In this document: piece by piece, positions 53,591 through 62,688 of the stretch
Layout: each line of letters begins with the position of its first letter
Position numbering within the stretch: position 1 is the first letter of the stretch
From: Vibrio sp. D404a
GTDB lineage: Bacteria > Pseudomonadota > Gammaproteobacteria > Enterobacterales > Vibrionaceae
DNA length: 64,000 nucleotides
Direction of reading: 5' to 3'
NCBI RefSeq assembly: GCF_030248535.1
Contig: NZ_JAHGAJ010000011.1
Location: forward strand, 62,001-126,000
The notes under the pieces: model-generated
What the model was told of the DNA's origin: nothing
The model's database searches: none
The model's input: only the letters and a program-made list of their open reading frames with translations
Program-made: the position numbers and the translations under genes

Positions 53591-53626
53591 AAAAGACACT
53601 GGCGTTTTTACGTTGGTGTCTTTTTT
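53591..53626 (+). terminator. Intrinsic terminator after lpoB
   Basis: A stem of AAAAGACAC with GTGTCTTTT plus inner partial pairing, then six T. It lies 50 bases past the lpoB stop. Confidence 0.75.
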
Positions 53627-53644
53627 ATAGGGAGAACAGGGAGT

Positions 53645-54499
53645 ATGGCGATTTTCTGCTGGGAAGAGGCTAAAAAACTGGATGCGAGCTTAGGCTCACT
53701 CGACAGCTATTTTGAACAGCCCCCTATTAAGGCCCAAACCTTGACGGGTGGCCTAACTAACCGCTGCTGGAAACTGATGGACGCAGATGGCCAATCTTAT
53801 GTTTGGCGACCTAACACTCCTATTACAGAGGCCTTTGGTATCTCTCGCCATGAAGAGTATCAAGTGTTATCGGCTATTGAACGCCTTGAGATCGCGCCTC
53901 AGCCTATCACCATCAATAAGCAGGGCTTGCTAGTCGAATGGGTTGAAGGCAATACGATTCATGAAGATCTGTCACTTGAGCAGTTAATGAGAACATTGGT
54001 ATCGGTGCACCTCGTTAATACTCAGCGCTTACCCCTACATCCTTTCTGCTTTACTGCCCGAGTTGACCACTATTGGCTTCGACTTGATCAACAACACCGT
54101 GGAGAGGAGTTCGAACGCATTTATCGGGAGTGGCGTGCTACCCCTGATATACCTCCGATAGAGAATACGCTTTGTCACTTTGATTTGGGTGGCTACAACC
54201 TTGTGCGTCAACAGCAAGAGATAAAAATCATTGATTGGGAGTATGCGGCGTTGGCTGACCCTAGATTAGATCTCACCCTAACTCTTTCTGTTGCTAATGC
54301 ACCTGTTGAAGAGTCGGTGAAACAGTATTGTCAGCTTCGAGGTATCCATGACACGCAGGCTTGGGTTGAGGGTGTCGAGGCTTGGCTACCACGCAGCAGA
54401 ATGATGGCAATGCTCTGGTATTTGTTGGCTCATCAACTGTGGGGTGGTGATGAATATCTGGACGAAGCGAGAGCACTTAGTTGCACTTTCTGTAGCTAG
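53645..54499 (+). CDS. thiK: Thiamine kinase-like phosphotransferase (ThiK)
   Basis: A 284-residue protein of the choline-kinase/APH phosphotransferase fold. AQTLTGGLTNRCWKL is the nucleotide-loop equivalent, the catalytic segment is CHFDLGGYNLV (Asp and Asn in place of HGDLxxxN), and the metal-binding element is IIDWEYAALADPRLDL. Salvage phosphorylation of thiamine is the E. coli role, and position after lpoB matches E. coli. The classical nagZ that follows thiK in E. coli is absent here. Confidence 0.86.
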   Translation: MAIFCWEEAKKLDASLGSLDSYFEQPPIKAQTLTGGLTNRCWKLMDADGQSYVWRPNTPITEAFGISRHEEYQVLSAIERLEIAPQPITINKQGLLVEWVEGNTIHEDLSLEQLMRTLVSVHLVNTQRLPLHPFCFTARVDHYWLRLDQQHRGEEFERIYREWRATPDIPPIENTLCHFDLGGYNLVRQQQEIKIIDWEYAALADPRLDLTLTLSVANAPVEESVKQYCQLRGIHDTQAWVEGVEAWLPRSRMMAMLWYLLAHQLWGGDEYLDEARALSCTFCS

Positions 54500-54607
54500 G
54501 ATCACGTTTAGGATGGGAAAAATGCAAATTCAGATATCTGTACTTTAAAACCTTATTTTTCATGTTAGATTTATCAAAACGTACCAGCATTTTACCAGGG
54601 AGGTACA

Positions 54608-55147
54608 ATGATTATTTACCTACATGGCTTTGACTCGACAAGCCCGGGCAACCACGAAAAAATACTGCAGTTGCAATTCATTGACGATGACGTTCGCTTC
54701 ATTAACTACAGTACCTTACACCCAAAACACGATATGCAGCACTTGTTGAAAGAGGTGCATAAAGTGATTGAACAGTCTGATGATCCACACCCGATTATTT
54801 GTGGGGTAGGTTTAGGCGGCTATTGGTCTGAACGTATTGGTTTTCTTTGCGGCATCAAGCAGGTGATTTTTAACCCTAACCTAACGCCTGAAAAGAACAT
54901 GATGGGGCGAATTGACCGACCTGAAGAGTATGAAGATATTGCAACAAAGTGTGTCAGCCAATATCGCATGAAGAACAAAGATCGCTGTCTGGTTGTCCTA
55001 TCTCGTGAAGATGAGATCCACGATAACAGCAAAACAGCTGAAGCACTTGAAGACTATTACCAAATCATTTGGGATGAGAAAGAGTCCCATAAGTTCAAGA
55101 AGATTTCCCAGCATTTACAGGCGATGAAAGCGTTTAAGAACGCCTAA
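54608..55147 (+). CDS. ycfP: YcfP (UPF0227) alpha/beta-hydrolase-fold protein
   Basis: A 179-residue protein nearly colinear with E. coli Ycf[48 protein letters not shown], then [20 protein letters not shown] and [14 protein letters not shown]. At the nucleophile elbow the usual GxSxG reads GVGLGG, so the serine is replaced by glycine, as in the family generally. It is therefore probably not a serine hydrolase. AGGGAGG precedes the ATG. Biological role is not established. Confidence 0.92.
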   Translation: MIIYLHGFDSTSPGNHEKILQLQFIDDDVRFINYSTLHPKHDMQHLLKEVHKVIEQSDDPHPIICGVGLGGYWSERIGFLCGIKQVIFNPNLTPEKNMMGRIDRPEEYEDIATKCVSQYRMKNKDRCLVVLSREDEIHDNSKTAEALEDYYQIIWDEKESHKFKKISQHLQAMKAFKNA

Positions 55148-55170
55148 CGCCCGACTTAATGTTGATCGAG

Positions 55171-55203
55171 AAAGCAGTACTTTGACGAGTGCTGCTTTTT
55201 TTT
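55171..55203 (+). terminator. Intrinsic terminator after ycfP
   Basis: A 10-bp stem (AAAGCAGTAC / GTGCTGCTTT, one G-U pair) with an 8-base loop and a long T-run. Confidence 0.85.
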
Positions 55204-55288
55204 GCCTGACGAATTGAGCAGCTGAATGAAACTGACGCAAACGTTAACTATTTTTTCTGCGAAACCTCATTGAAGGTAAGGATTTTAG

Positions 55289-55316
55289 TTGCGGTCACGT
55301 TTTTGCTCTATATAAT
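55289..55316 (+). promoter_or_regulatory. Strong sigma-70 promoter for ndh
   Basis: TTGCGG and TATAAT are 16 bases apart. The -10 box is a perfect consensus. The predicted transcript start is near 55323, giving a leader of about 275 bases. Confidence 0.6.
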
Positions 55317-55334
55317 GTTCGGTAATAAAATATT

Positions 55335-55348
55335 TTGATAAATATCAA
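55335..55348. promoter_or_regulatory. Perfect FNR box overlapping the ndh transcript start region
   Basis: TTGAT-AAAT-ATCAA matches all ten consensus bases. It is centred about 19 bases downstream of the predicted start, so bound FNR would block RNA polymerase. E. coli ndh is FNR-repressed, supporting the reading. Confidence 0.78.
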
Positions 55349-55600
55349 AAAAAATTGAGAGCGAGTCATAAACTTGCCCATTTATTTGTGCTCTACCTCT
55401 CAGGTAGACCCATTTTCCACGTGAAAACGCTAAAGCAGACGACTTTAGTTTGAGCCCCTCTAAACACTCGGTAACAGGACAACAAATACGTTTACATCAT
55501 TCCTTTAGCGACAGCGCAGGTTCCCGAGTAAAAAACAGAATTTATCGGTTGGAGTAATCGAGCCGAACACTTTTTATTTATTTTGTAGAGGATTGTCATC

Positions 55601-56890
55601 GTGACAAAAATTATCGTAGTAGGCGGTGGTGCTGGTGGTTTAGAACTAGCAACCAAGCTAGGGCGCACCCTAGGGCGCAAAAAACGAGCAACGATCACAT
55701 TGGTTGACCGCAAAGCGAGCCACCTTTGGAAGCCGCTATTGCACGAAGTTGCAACGGGTTCTCTGGATGAAGGTGTTGATGCATTAAGCTACCGTGCTCA
55801 TGCAAAGAATCACTACTTTGATTTTCAAATGGGTAGCCTGAACGACATCGATCGTGAGCGCAAAGTTATCGCACTGAGCGAACTGCGTGATGACAATGGC
55901 GAACTACTGATGCCAAGCCGTGAACTAGAGTATGACATTCTTGTTATGGCGATTGGCTCTACGTCAAACGACTTCAATACTCCAGGGGTACGTGACAACT
56001 GTATCTTCCTAGATAGCCCAGAGCAGGCGCACCGTTTCCGTACTGAAATGAACAATGAGTTCTTAAAGCTGCATGCTAAGAACGGTCAAGGTACGGTTGA
56101 TATCGCTATCGTTGGTGCAGGTGCAACAGGTGTAGAGCTTTCTGCAGAATTGCACAACGCGGTAAAAGAGCTGCGTACCTACGGTTTTGGCGACCTTGAC
56201 TCAAGCAAGCTAAACGTAAACCTGATCGAAGCGGGTGAGCGTATTCTTCCTGCTCTACCACCTCGTATTTCAAGTGCTGCACACTCAGAGCTGACTAAGC
56301 TTGGTGTGAACGTGCGTACGACGACGATGGTGACACAAGCGGATGCTGATGGCCTGACAACCAAAGACGGCGAGAAGATCCCAGCACAAATCATGGTTTG
56401 GGCAGCAGGTATCAAAGCACCAGATTTCATTAAAGATATTGGTGGCCTAGAGACTAACCGTATTAACCAATTGGTTGTAAAAGACACACTACAAACAACA
56501 CGTGATGACGACATCTTCGTTATTGGTGACCTAGCTCAGTGTACTCAAGCGGATGGTTCTTTCGTTCCACCTCGTGCTCAAGCGGCACACCAAATGGCAA
56601 GCTGTGCATTCAGCAATATCATCGCTAAGCTGAACGGTCGCGAGCAGAAAGCATACATCTACAAAGACAAAGGCTCTTTGGTATCACTTAGCCGTTTCTC
56701 TACCGTTGGTAGCTTGATGGGTAACCTAACCAAAGGCTCTATGATGGTTGAAGGCCGTATTGCTCGTGTGGTTTACATTTCACTGTACCGCATGCACCAA
56801 ATGGCGTTGCACGGTGTGATTAAGACATCACTGATGATGTTGGTAGGCCGTATTAACCGCGTATTGCGTCCAAACCTTAAGCTTCACTAA
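55601..56890 (+). CDS. ndh: Type II NADH:quinone oxidoreductase
   Basis: A 429-residue non-proton-pumping NADH dehydrogenase. An N-terminal FAD Rossmann motif ([18 protein letters not shown]) and an NADH motif ([19 protein letters not shown], about residues 167-185) are present, as is [11 protein letters not shown], the second FAD contact. The C-terminal membrane-anchoring amphipathic region ([31 protein letters not shown]) attaches it to the inner face of the membrane. The start is GTG, with AGAGGATT upstream. It feeds electrons to ubiquinone during aerobic growth. Confidence 0.95.
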   Translation: MTKIIVVGGGAGGLELATKLGRTLGRKKRATITLVDRKASHLWKPLLHEVATGSLDEGVDALSYRAHAKNHYFDFQMGSLNDIDRERKVIALSELRDDNGELLMPSRELEYDILVMAIGSTSNDFNTPGVRDNCIFLDSPEQAHRFRTEMNNEFLKLHAKNGQGTVDIAIVGAGATGVELSAELHNAVKELRTYGFGDLDSSKLNVNLIEAGERILPALPPRISSAAHSELTKLGVNVRTTTMVTQADADGLTTKDGEKIPAQIMVWAAGIKAPDFIKDIGGLETNRINQLVVKDTLQTTRDDDIFVIGDLAQCTQADGSFVPPRAQAAHQMASCAFSNIIAKLNGREQKAYIYKDKGSLVSLSRFSTVGSLMGNLTKGSMMVEGRIARVVYISLYRMHQMALHGVIKTSLMMLVGRINRVLRPNLKLH

Positions 56891-56917
56891 TAAGCAGATT
56901 AAATAAAGACGTACGAA

Positions 56918-56943
56918 AAAGAGCTCTCAGGAGCTCTTTTTTT
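56918..56943. terminator. Bidirectional terminator between ndh and GNAT gene
   Basis: A GC-containing stem (AAAGAGCTC / GAGCTCTTT) with a TCAG loop, followed by a long T-run. It lies between convergent genes. Confidence 0.85.
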
Positions 56944-56954
56944 ATGTCATCGGT

Positions 56955-57518
56955 TTATGTTCGTTTTTCGTGCCCATAACTTGGTGGAAGCACTGCGTAG
57001 ACCACGCCATCTTTGGGCTGTCCATTAAAGATGAATCGGTTTCGAGCTATCGCTTCACGAGTGGCTCCACAAGCCTCTATCAGATGTTGGCTTGGCAGGT
57101 TGTCGAGATCGCACACTATTTCAAGTCTTGTAAGTTTGAGTTGCGCAAAACAGAACTCAAATAAAGCTAACATGGCTTCTTTTGCTATGCCTTGCCTCTG
57201 ATATTTGTCTGCGACCCAATAGCCCAAGCTCGCCATATTAAAGGTGTGGTAGAGCTCATTGATCGCTACCATCCCCATAAGAGCGTTACTTTCACGATCA
57301 AAAATACCGAAGCCGAAGGCATCCGCTTTGACCCAATTTAGTCGCGTGGCAAGAATGAACTTCTCGGCGTCTTGCTCTGAATAAGCGCTGTGGCACCAAT
57401 CAATCCAACGAAATAGGCTTGATGACTTTTGAATGCATTGAGCGAACTCTGCTGCATCAGAGGCTTCAATTATCTTAAGGACTAAACGGGGTGTGACAAT
57501 GTGGAAGTCTGGACTCAT
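56955..57518 (-). CDS. GNAT-family N-acetyltransferase (RimJ/RimL-like)
   Basis: A 187-residue protein. PDFHIVTPRLVLKII opens the typical RimL/Acetyltransf_3 fold, and the acetyl-CoA-binding region is LGYWVADKYQRQGIAKEAMLALFEFCF (pattern Q/RxxGxA, about residues 103-130), followed by LTRLEIVCDLDNLPSQHLIEACGA. It probably acetylates a ribosomal-protein N-terminus or an amine; the target is unknown. The second of two adjacent ATGs fits the AGGAGGG site better. Confidence 0.88.
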   Translation of the reverse strand: MSPDFHIVTPRLVLKIIEASDAAEFAQCIQKSSSLFRWIDWCHSAYSEQDAEKFILATRLNWVKADAFGFGIFDRESNALMGMVAINELYHTFNMASLGYWVADKYQRQGIAKEAMLALFEFCFAQLKLTRLEIVCDLDNLPSQHLIEACGATREAIARNRFIFNGQPKDGVVYAVLPPSYGHEKRT

Positions 57519-57538
57519 CATGCCCTCCTAATAACAAA

Positions 57539-57559
57539 ACGCCCTCACTAGGAGGGCGT
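57539..57559 (-). terminator. Hairpin terminator after csiV
   Basis: A perfect 8-bp stem (ACGCCCTC / GAGGGCGT) with a 5-base loop; TTTTG follows on the minus strand. It lies 35 bases after the csiV stop. Confidence 0.7.
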
Positions 57560-57593
57560 ATCGATAAGAAACTAAGTATAGTTTATTGACTGA

Positions 57594-58361
57594 TTACTGC
57601 GCGACGCGTCGAACCTGAATAATCATGCCCAATAGAGGGTGATCTAGGTAGTGAGTTTCAGTACTGCGCATGCGACGCTTCTGGTCCATACGGTAGCTCT
57701 TAAGGAACTCTTCCACTTTCACTGTTGGAGAGATCTCAGTCAAATTGCCGACCTGAATAGTACTGTCACCACCACTGACTGGCGAGTCTAGCTCGATTTG
57801 TTGCTCTTGAAGTGTGACTTCACGAACACTTGGTGCTTTCAGATCCAAAGTAGTTTCAGCGTATAGATAGTGTTGAACATAGATCTGCAGCTTGCCGTCT
57901 AGTTCGTATAGAGGCTTATCAATGGTCTCTTCAGTAATACCGTTATCATTTGTCGCTACAACAGCACTCTTTTCTGAGCCATCGGCATTAAACGATTTCG
58001 AATAGTCTTTACCCGCTTGAATACGAAATACTGGGGCCGCATTTCGACCTTCATCACCTTGGCGCCAAGCCGTGTGCATCAATACTTCAAAACCCGCGTG
58101 CTTGCGCAGTTTTTCTTTCTCACCCGTCAGCTCATACGCTGAGAAGGGTAGCATTTGCACACCTTTCTGAGCTCTGAATTGAGAGTTTTGGAAAGAACCA
58201 GCGCGCTCAAGCGAGATCTCAGGGAGGCTGTTTGGCCATGATTCGTTGACTTTCTCTGCATCAACAGCACGCTTGAAAATGATCACTTCTATATCAAACT
58301 GTCTTTGCGCCAAACTTGGCATCGAGACCAACAATAGTAGTAGTGGGATCAGTCGTTTCAT
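57594..58361 (-). CDS. csiV: Peptidoglycan-binding protein CsiV
   Basis: A 255-residue protein with a signal peptide ending SLAQ (residue 18). RQFDIEVIIFKRAVDAEKVNESWP is the family start, and LDGKLQIYVQHYLYAETTLDL with MRSTETHYLDHPLLGMIIQV are conserved C-terminal parts. In the marine gammaproteobacteria it sits next to mfd and is required for normal cell envelope growth; it is periplasmic. It follows mfd at a gap of 64 bases in the same direction. AGT-A-rich spacing before the ATG includes GGAG. Confidence 0.85.
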   Translation of the reverse strand: MKRLIPLLLLLVSMPSLAQRQFDIEVIIFKRAVDAEKVNESWPNSLPEISLERAGSFQNSQFRAQKGVQMLPFSAYELTGEKEKLRKHAGFEVLMHTAWRQGDEGRNAAPVFRIQAGKDYSKSFNADGSEKSAVVATNDNGITEETIDKPLYELDGKLQIYVQHYLYAETTLDLKAPSVREVTLQEQQIELDSPVSGGDSTIQVGNLTEISPTVKVEEFLKSYRMDQKRRMRSTETHYLDHPLLGMIIQVRRVAQ

Positions 58362-58425
58362 TTTTACTCCGTATCCCAGCCAGAGAGCCGGCTGGATAAA
58401 TTAAATGCTCAGTGAAATTGAAGAA

Positions 58426-61400
58426 TTAGCTTGCTGGCAGCAAGTTCTGTCTGAATTCGCTCAGTAGATCACCGACAAATTGAATTCGCTTCCGTCTGTC
58501 TACCAATGGTACCGTAAACTTGAATTTAGTTGGCCCTTCCATTGAAAACTTTTGCGGTTGAGATTGCAATAGTTTAACAAGGTAGGCTGGGTTTATGTCA
58601 GCGTCTGGGTAGAATTCTAAGAAGCCGCCTTTATCGTGTGCTTCAATCTTCTTCGCCTTGATCGCTGCTGCCGCCAGTTTCAATTCAGAAACGGATAGCA
58701 GGTTTTTGGTGGCATCGGGCAGTACACCAAAGCGATCAATCAACTCAACCTTAAGCTCAGCCAGTTCGTCGTTATTGGCGACACTCGCAATGCGTTTGTA
58801 AGTCGATAAACGTGTATTGATGTCTGGAATGTAGTCATCAGGCAGAAGTGCCGGTAGACGCATCTCAATCTCGGTTTGTTCGCGCAGAAGGTCATCGAGC
58901 GATGGCTCTCGGCCCTCTTTAAGTGCTTCAACGGCTTGCTCTAGCATCTCCATATACAGGCTAAAGCCGACGGATTGGATTTGACCACTCTGCTCGTCAC
59001 CCAACAGTTCACCTGCACCACGAATCTCTAAATCGTGAGTTGCCAAGGTAAAGCCGGCGCCTAGGTCTTCCAATGAAGCAATCGCATCGAGTCGCTTAAT
59101 TGCATCTTTGGTCATCGCTTTAGGGTGCGGCGTTAATAGGTATGCATACGCTTGGTGGTGAGAACGGCCTACACGACCACGCAGCTGGTGTAATTGTGCT
59201 AAACCGAGGTTATCCGCGCGATCCATCAGGATGGTGTTTGCCGTTGGTACATCGATACCCGTCTCAATGATGGTAGTACACACAAGCAGGTTAAAGCGCT
59301 GGTGATAGAAATCATTCATGATGCGTTCGAGTTCGCGTTCACGCATCTGGCCGTGGGCGACGGTGACACGTGCCTCTGGAATTAACTTTTGCAGTGATTC
59401 AGCGGTTTTCTCGATGGTGTCTACTTGATTGTGCAGGAAGTAAACTTGTCCACCACGCATGATTTCACGCAACACTGCCTCTCTGACAACAGCATCGTCA
59501 CTCTGTCTGACAAAGGTTTTAATCGCTAATCGCCTTGCTGGCGGTGTGGCAATGATCGAGAGATCGCGCATGCCACTCATCGCCATGTTCAGCGTTCGTG
59601 GGATTGGCGTTGCAGTCAGTGTTAGGATATCGACATCCGCACGCATCGCTTTGACTTTCTCTTTCTGGCGAACACCAAAGCGGTGCTCTTCGTCGACAAT
59701 CAATAGCCCCAGATCGTGGAACTTGATGTCATTGGAGAGCAGTTTGTGTGTGCCGACGACGATATCGACTTTGCCTTCTGCGACATCTGCCAAGATCTGT
59801 TTCTGCTCTTTAGCAGATTTAAAGCGTGATAATACCTCGACACGAATCGGCAGATTGGCAAATCGATCTCTGAAGTTTTCGAAGTGCTGCTGCGCAAGTA
59901 GGGTGGTTGGCACCAATACGGCGACTTGCTTTTCGTTATCGGTACAGACGAACGCTGCGCGCATCGCCACTTCGGTTTTACCAAAGCCTACGTCACCACA
60001 CACTAGACGGTCCATGGCCTTTGGTTGGCACATATCCGACATTACAGCGTTGATCGCCATAGATTGGTCGTCAGTCTCTTCAAATGGGAAGCCTGATTTG
60101 AAGGTCGCGTATTGGCCGCGGTCTAGGATAAACTTATAGCCCGGTTTGAGCTCACGTTTGGCGTAGACATCAAGCAGTTCAGCGGCCACGTCTCGCACTT
60201 TCTCAGCAGCGCGTTTACGGGCTTTCTGCCACGCTTCGCCGCCAAGTTTATGCAGAGGAGCACTCTCTTCAGCGCCACCTGAGTAGCGTCCGATTAGGTT
60301 AAGTGAGGCAACTGGTACGTATAACTTGGCGTCATTTTGATATTCAAGCGTCACGTACTCGGTTTTCATGCCGCCCGCTTCAAGGGTTTGCAGACCGATA
60401 TAACGACCAATACCGTGGTCGATGTGAACCACAGGCTGGCCCGGTTTCAGTTCGGCAAGGTGGCGAATAACAGTATCGCTGTTAACGCTTTTCTTATCTT
60501 TTTTGCGGCGTTGAATAACGCGATCACCTAAAAGATCACTTTCACAAATGAAAGCCAAATCGCGTTGGGTGTCGATAAAACCATGCTCAGCAGCACCTAA
60601 GACGAGATTGAACTTGTCGCTTTCTGAGAGTGATTGAATCAGTGTCTCGACTTCAACTGGACGAATCTTGATCCCTTGAAGTAGCTCGCTCAGTGCTTCA
60701 CGTCGACCCTGAGATTCGACTGAAAACACCACCTTACCTGTAAATGACTCGGTAAACTTACGCAGGTTAGCCAGGGGCTCTTTATTCTGATGCTGGACGC
60801 TCAGATCTGGTAGTGCCGAAACCGGAAGGTTGGTGCGACCAGCTTTCTCTTCGATGCTATCGACACTCAGAATTACTTGAGCTTTTTGTTTGAAGTGAGT
60901 GAAGAGTTCATCTTTCTTCAACCAAAGTTGGTCAGGTGATAGCAGTGGACGTAATGGATCGACACCGCGTTGTTCATAGCGATGCTCGACATCAGATAAG
61001 AAGGTGTCTACCGCTTGCTCTATGTCACCCAGTGCCAAGATTTGTGTGTCATCGGCAACATAGTCAAATAGGGTTTCAGTTTGGTCAAAGAACAGAGGTT
61101 GCCAATATTCGATACCGGCTGGCCATGTTCCTTTAGACACCTGCATATAGACAGATTCAGGTTCACGGCGAGCCTCAAACTGCTGACGCCAACGAATACG
61201 AAAATCTTCAATCGCAGAGTCAGATGTTGGGAACTCATGAGCAGGCAGCAGGCGAATTTCGTCAATGTCGGCGATTGAGCGCTGATTTTCAGGATCGAAG
61301 GTTCGAATGGTATCGATCTCATCATCGAAGAAATCAATACGGTATGGGTCTTTGCTGCCCATTGGGAACAAATCTAGGATCGAGCCTCGGCTGGCGTATT

Positions 61401-61887
61401 CACCCGGGCCAAATACTTGGTCAACATAGCGATAGCCTGACTTTTCAAGCTGTAAGCGCAGCTTCTCTAATGAGTAGAGATCGCCAGTCTTCACCATCAA
61501 TGTGTGCTGAAGTAAGAACTCTCTTGGTGATTGGCGTTGCAATAGTGTGCTAATCGGGACAATCGTAATCCCGCTCTTGAGTGTCGGCAGCGCGTACAGG
61601 TGAGCGATTCGGTCTGAAATGATCTCTTGGTGTGGGGAGAAACTGTCGTACGGCAGTGTTTCCCAATCTGGGAACAAATTGACGGAATGCTGGGTAAACT
61701 GTTCGATTTCTGACTGCAATTTCAGTGCGATTTGAGGGTCTGGAACCGCAAGTAAGGTATGACTGCTGTGTTGCTCAGCTAAACCGGCGATAGAAGCTGC
61801 CAGAGAAGAGCCTATTAGATTACCTAAATGTTTTTTGTCCCCCGCGCCACTTGGCGTCGGTAAGGTAAAAATCGATGTGTCGGTCAT
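58426..61887 (-). CDS. mfd: Transcription-repair coupling factor
   Basis: An 1153-residue protein, within a few residues of E. coli Mfd. Domains in order are the UvrB-like N-terminus (about 1-330), linker, the RNA-polymerase-interacting domain (QPVVHIDHGIGRYIGL, about 480-550), then the RecG-like translocase with Walker A (CGDVGFGKTEVAMRAA), DEEH (LIVDEEHRFGV), motif VI-type GRVGRSHHQAYAYL, and the C-terminal TRCF domain that masks the UvrA-binding face. It displaces stalled RNA polymerase and recruits UvrA. It is leftward of a PilZ-like gene and followed by csiV. Confidence 0.96.
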   Translation of the reverse strand: MTDTSIFTLPTPSGAGDKKHLGNLIGSSLAASIAGLAEQHSSHTLLAVPDPQIALKLQSEIEQFTQHSVNLFPDWETLPYDSFSPHQEIISDRIAHLYALPTLKSGITIVPISTLLQRQSPREFLLQHTLMVKTGDLYSLEKLRLQLEKSGYRYVDQVFGPGEYASRGSILDLFPMGSKDPYRIDFFDDEIDTIRTFDPENQRSIADIDEIRLLPAHEFPTSDSAIEDFRIRWRQQFEARREPESVYMQVSKGTWPAGIEYWQPLFFDQTETLFDYVADDTQILALGDIEQAVDTFLSDVEHRYEQRGVDPLRPLLSPDQLWLKKDELFTHFKQKAQVILSVDSIEEKAGRTNLPVSALPDLSVQHQNKEPLANLRKFTESFTGKVVFSVESQGRREALSELLQGIKIRPVEVETLIQSLSESDKFNLVLGAAEHGFIDTQRDLAFICESDLLGDRVIQRRKKDKKSVNSDTVIRHLAELKPGQPVVHIDHGIGRYIGLQTLEAGGMKTEYVTLEYQNDAKLYVPVASLNLIGRYSGGAEESAPLHKLGGEAWQKARKRAAEKVRDVAAELLDVYAKRELKPGYKFILDRGQYATFKSGFPFEETDDQSMAINAVMSDMCQPKAMDRLVCGDVGFGKTEVAMRAAFVCTDNEKQVAVLVPTTLLAQQHFENFRDRFANLPIRVEVLSRFKSAKEQKQILADVAEGKVDIVVGTHKLLSNDIKFHDLGLLIVDEEHRFGVRQKEKVKAMRADVDILTLTATPIPRTLNMAMSGMRDLSIIATPPARRLAIKTFVRQSDDAVVREAVLREIMRGGQVYFLHNQVDTIEKTAESLQKLIPEARVTVAHGQMRERELERIMNDFYHQRFNLLVCTTIIETGIDVPTANTILMDRADNLGLAQLHQLRGRVGRSHHQAYAYLLTPHPKAMTKDAIKRLDAIASLEDLGAGFTLATHDLEIRGAGELLGDEQSGQIQSVGFSLYMEMLEQAVEALKEGREPSLDDLLREQTEIEMRLPALLPDDYIPDINTRLSTYKRIASVANNDELAELKVELIDRFGVLPDATKNLLSVSELKLAAAAIKAKKIEAHDKGGFLEFYPDADINPAYLVKLLQSQPQKFSMEGPTKFKFTVPLVDRRKRIQFVGDLLSEFRQNLLPAS

Positions 61888-61892
61888 GGGAT

Positions 61893-62462
61893 TTACTTAT
61901 TATCTCGATCGAGTGAGCGTTGACGAAGTAGCTTCTGTTGCTGGTGCAAGGCCGCTTTAATCAATAGATCTTGGTCTGTGTCACGCAGGTGCGCATATTT
62001 AAATTGAACTTCAAATCCGCCGTCTCTAGGCTGCGAACTGCTTACTTGAGCGTAGCAATAAACCGCCGCGGCTGGGTGTTCAAGGAACAGTTTCGCTTTT
62101 ACATATCTTCCCGCTTCAATGTCTTTTTGTGTAAAGCAAGAAAACTGACTCGCACCAAAGCTATAGGTGTGGGTGCGAAACTCGGCTTGGTCTTGTTGAG
62201 AAAGCATGAAGCTGAGAAGCAAATTGAGCTTAGAGTTTTGAGCATCGAGCAAACTGATCACATTTTTTAGGTCGCTGTTTTTTAGCTCTTTACGTGCGCT
62301 ATCGGCCATCAGATCAAGTTGGCTGAATTCACTCGCCACCACAAATGGGGCTGGAATCTCTGCTTCAAACTGAATCGGTGACGGGAGAACAAAATCTTCT
62401 ACCATCGGCTCGATGTTGGCGGTAAGGCTATGGTGGACGGTGAAAAATTCTTGCTCTGTCAT
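61893..62462 (-). CDS. PilZ-like protein (PlzB/VC1885 type)
   Basis: A 189-residue cytoplasmic protein. An N-terminal helical/extended region precedes a C-terminal beta-rich domain with SFGASQFSCFTQKDIEAGRYVKAKLFLE and CYAQVSSSQPRDGGFEVQFKYAHL, the PilZ-barrel pattern. The canonical c-di-GMP residues (RxxxR and D/NxSxxG) are not clearly present, the nearest being KDIEAG. Location between mfd and lolC agrees with PlzB (VC1885) of V. cholerae by recollection. A TTCCTTG-side AAGGAA precedes the ATG. It ends 5 bases before mfd, so the two are cotranscribed. Confidence 0.75.
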   Translation of the reverse strand: MTEQEFFTVHHSLTANIEPMVEDFVLPSPIQFEAEIPAPFVVASEFSQLDLMADSARKELKNSDLKNVISLLDAQNSKLNLLLSFMLSQQDQAEFRTHTYSFGASQFSCFTQKDIEAGRYVKAKLFLEHPAAAVYCYAQVSSSQPRDGGFEVQFKYAHLRDTDQDLLIKAALHQQQKLLRQRSLDRDNK

Positions 62463-62688
62463 GCTTTGGTTCCTTGAAGTGATCTATTGATTATCGCTAT
62501 GTGGCTACAGTAATCAAGGTCAGCATAGGGAAAGTGACAAATAGTTTGTTTTAGAAGCAACAATTGTGGTGGGTTAGGGTAAATCGTCGACTAATTGGGT
62601 GAATTCACTCTATATTTGCAGTTAACCCCTACACAGTGAAAGTAAATCCCGTTACATTAACCCGCAACTCTACTCGATGGTTCAAAGT

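Larger units (their letters stand above)
55148..55600. promoter_or_regulatory. 453-base ndh control region and long leader
   Basis: Starts with the ycfP terminator, then a strong promoter at about 55289-55316, an FNR box just downstream, and about 275 bases of leader before the ndh start. No leader ORF or known riboswitch was recognised; a weak stem (TCGGTT / AGCCGA) near 55545-55566 precedes a T-rich stretch. Confidence 0.6.

Noticed and set aside
54499..54608. Deleted nagZ between thiK and ycfP
   Set aside because: E. coli has nagZ here, but vibrios generally encode it elsewhere; the 108-base gap shows no remnant, so this is not a local deletion scar.
58376..58392. Hairpin CCAGCC/GGCTGG as mfd terminator
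   Set aside because: Six-bp stem without a T-run on the minus strand; csiV follows closely, so mfd-csiV read-through is more likely.
59459..60139. 226-codon open frame on the plus strand
   Set aside because: It lies entirely antisense to conserved mfd, has no ribosome-binding site or family resemblance, and is explained by codon-phase mirroring.
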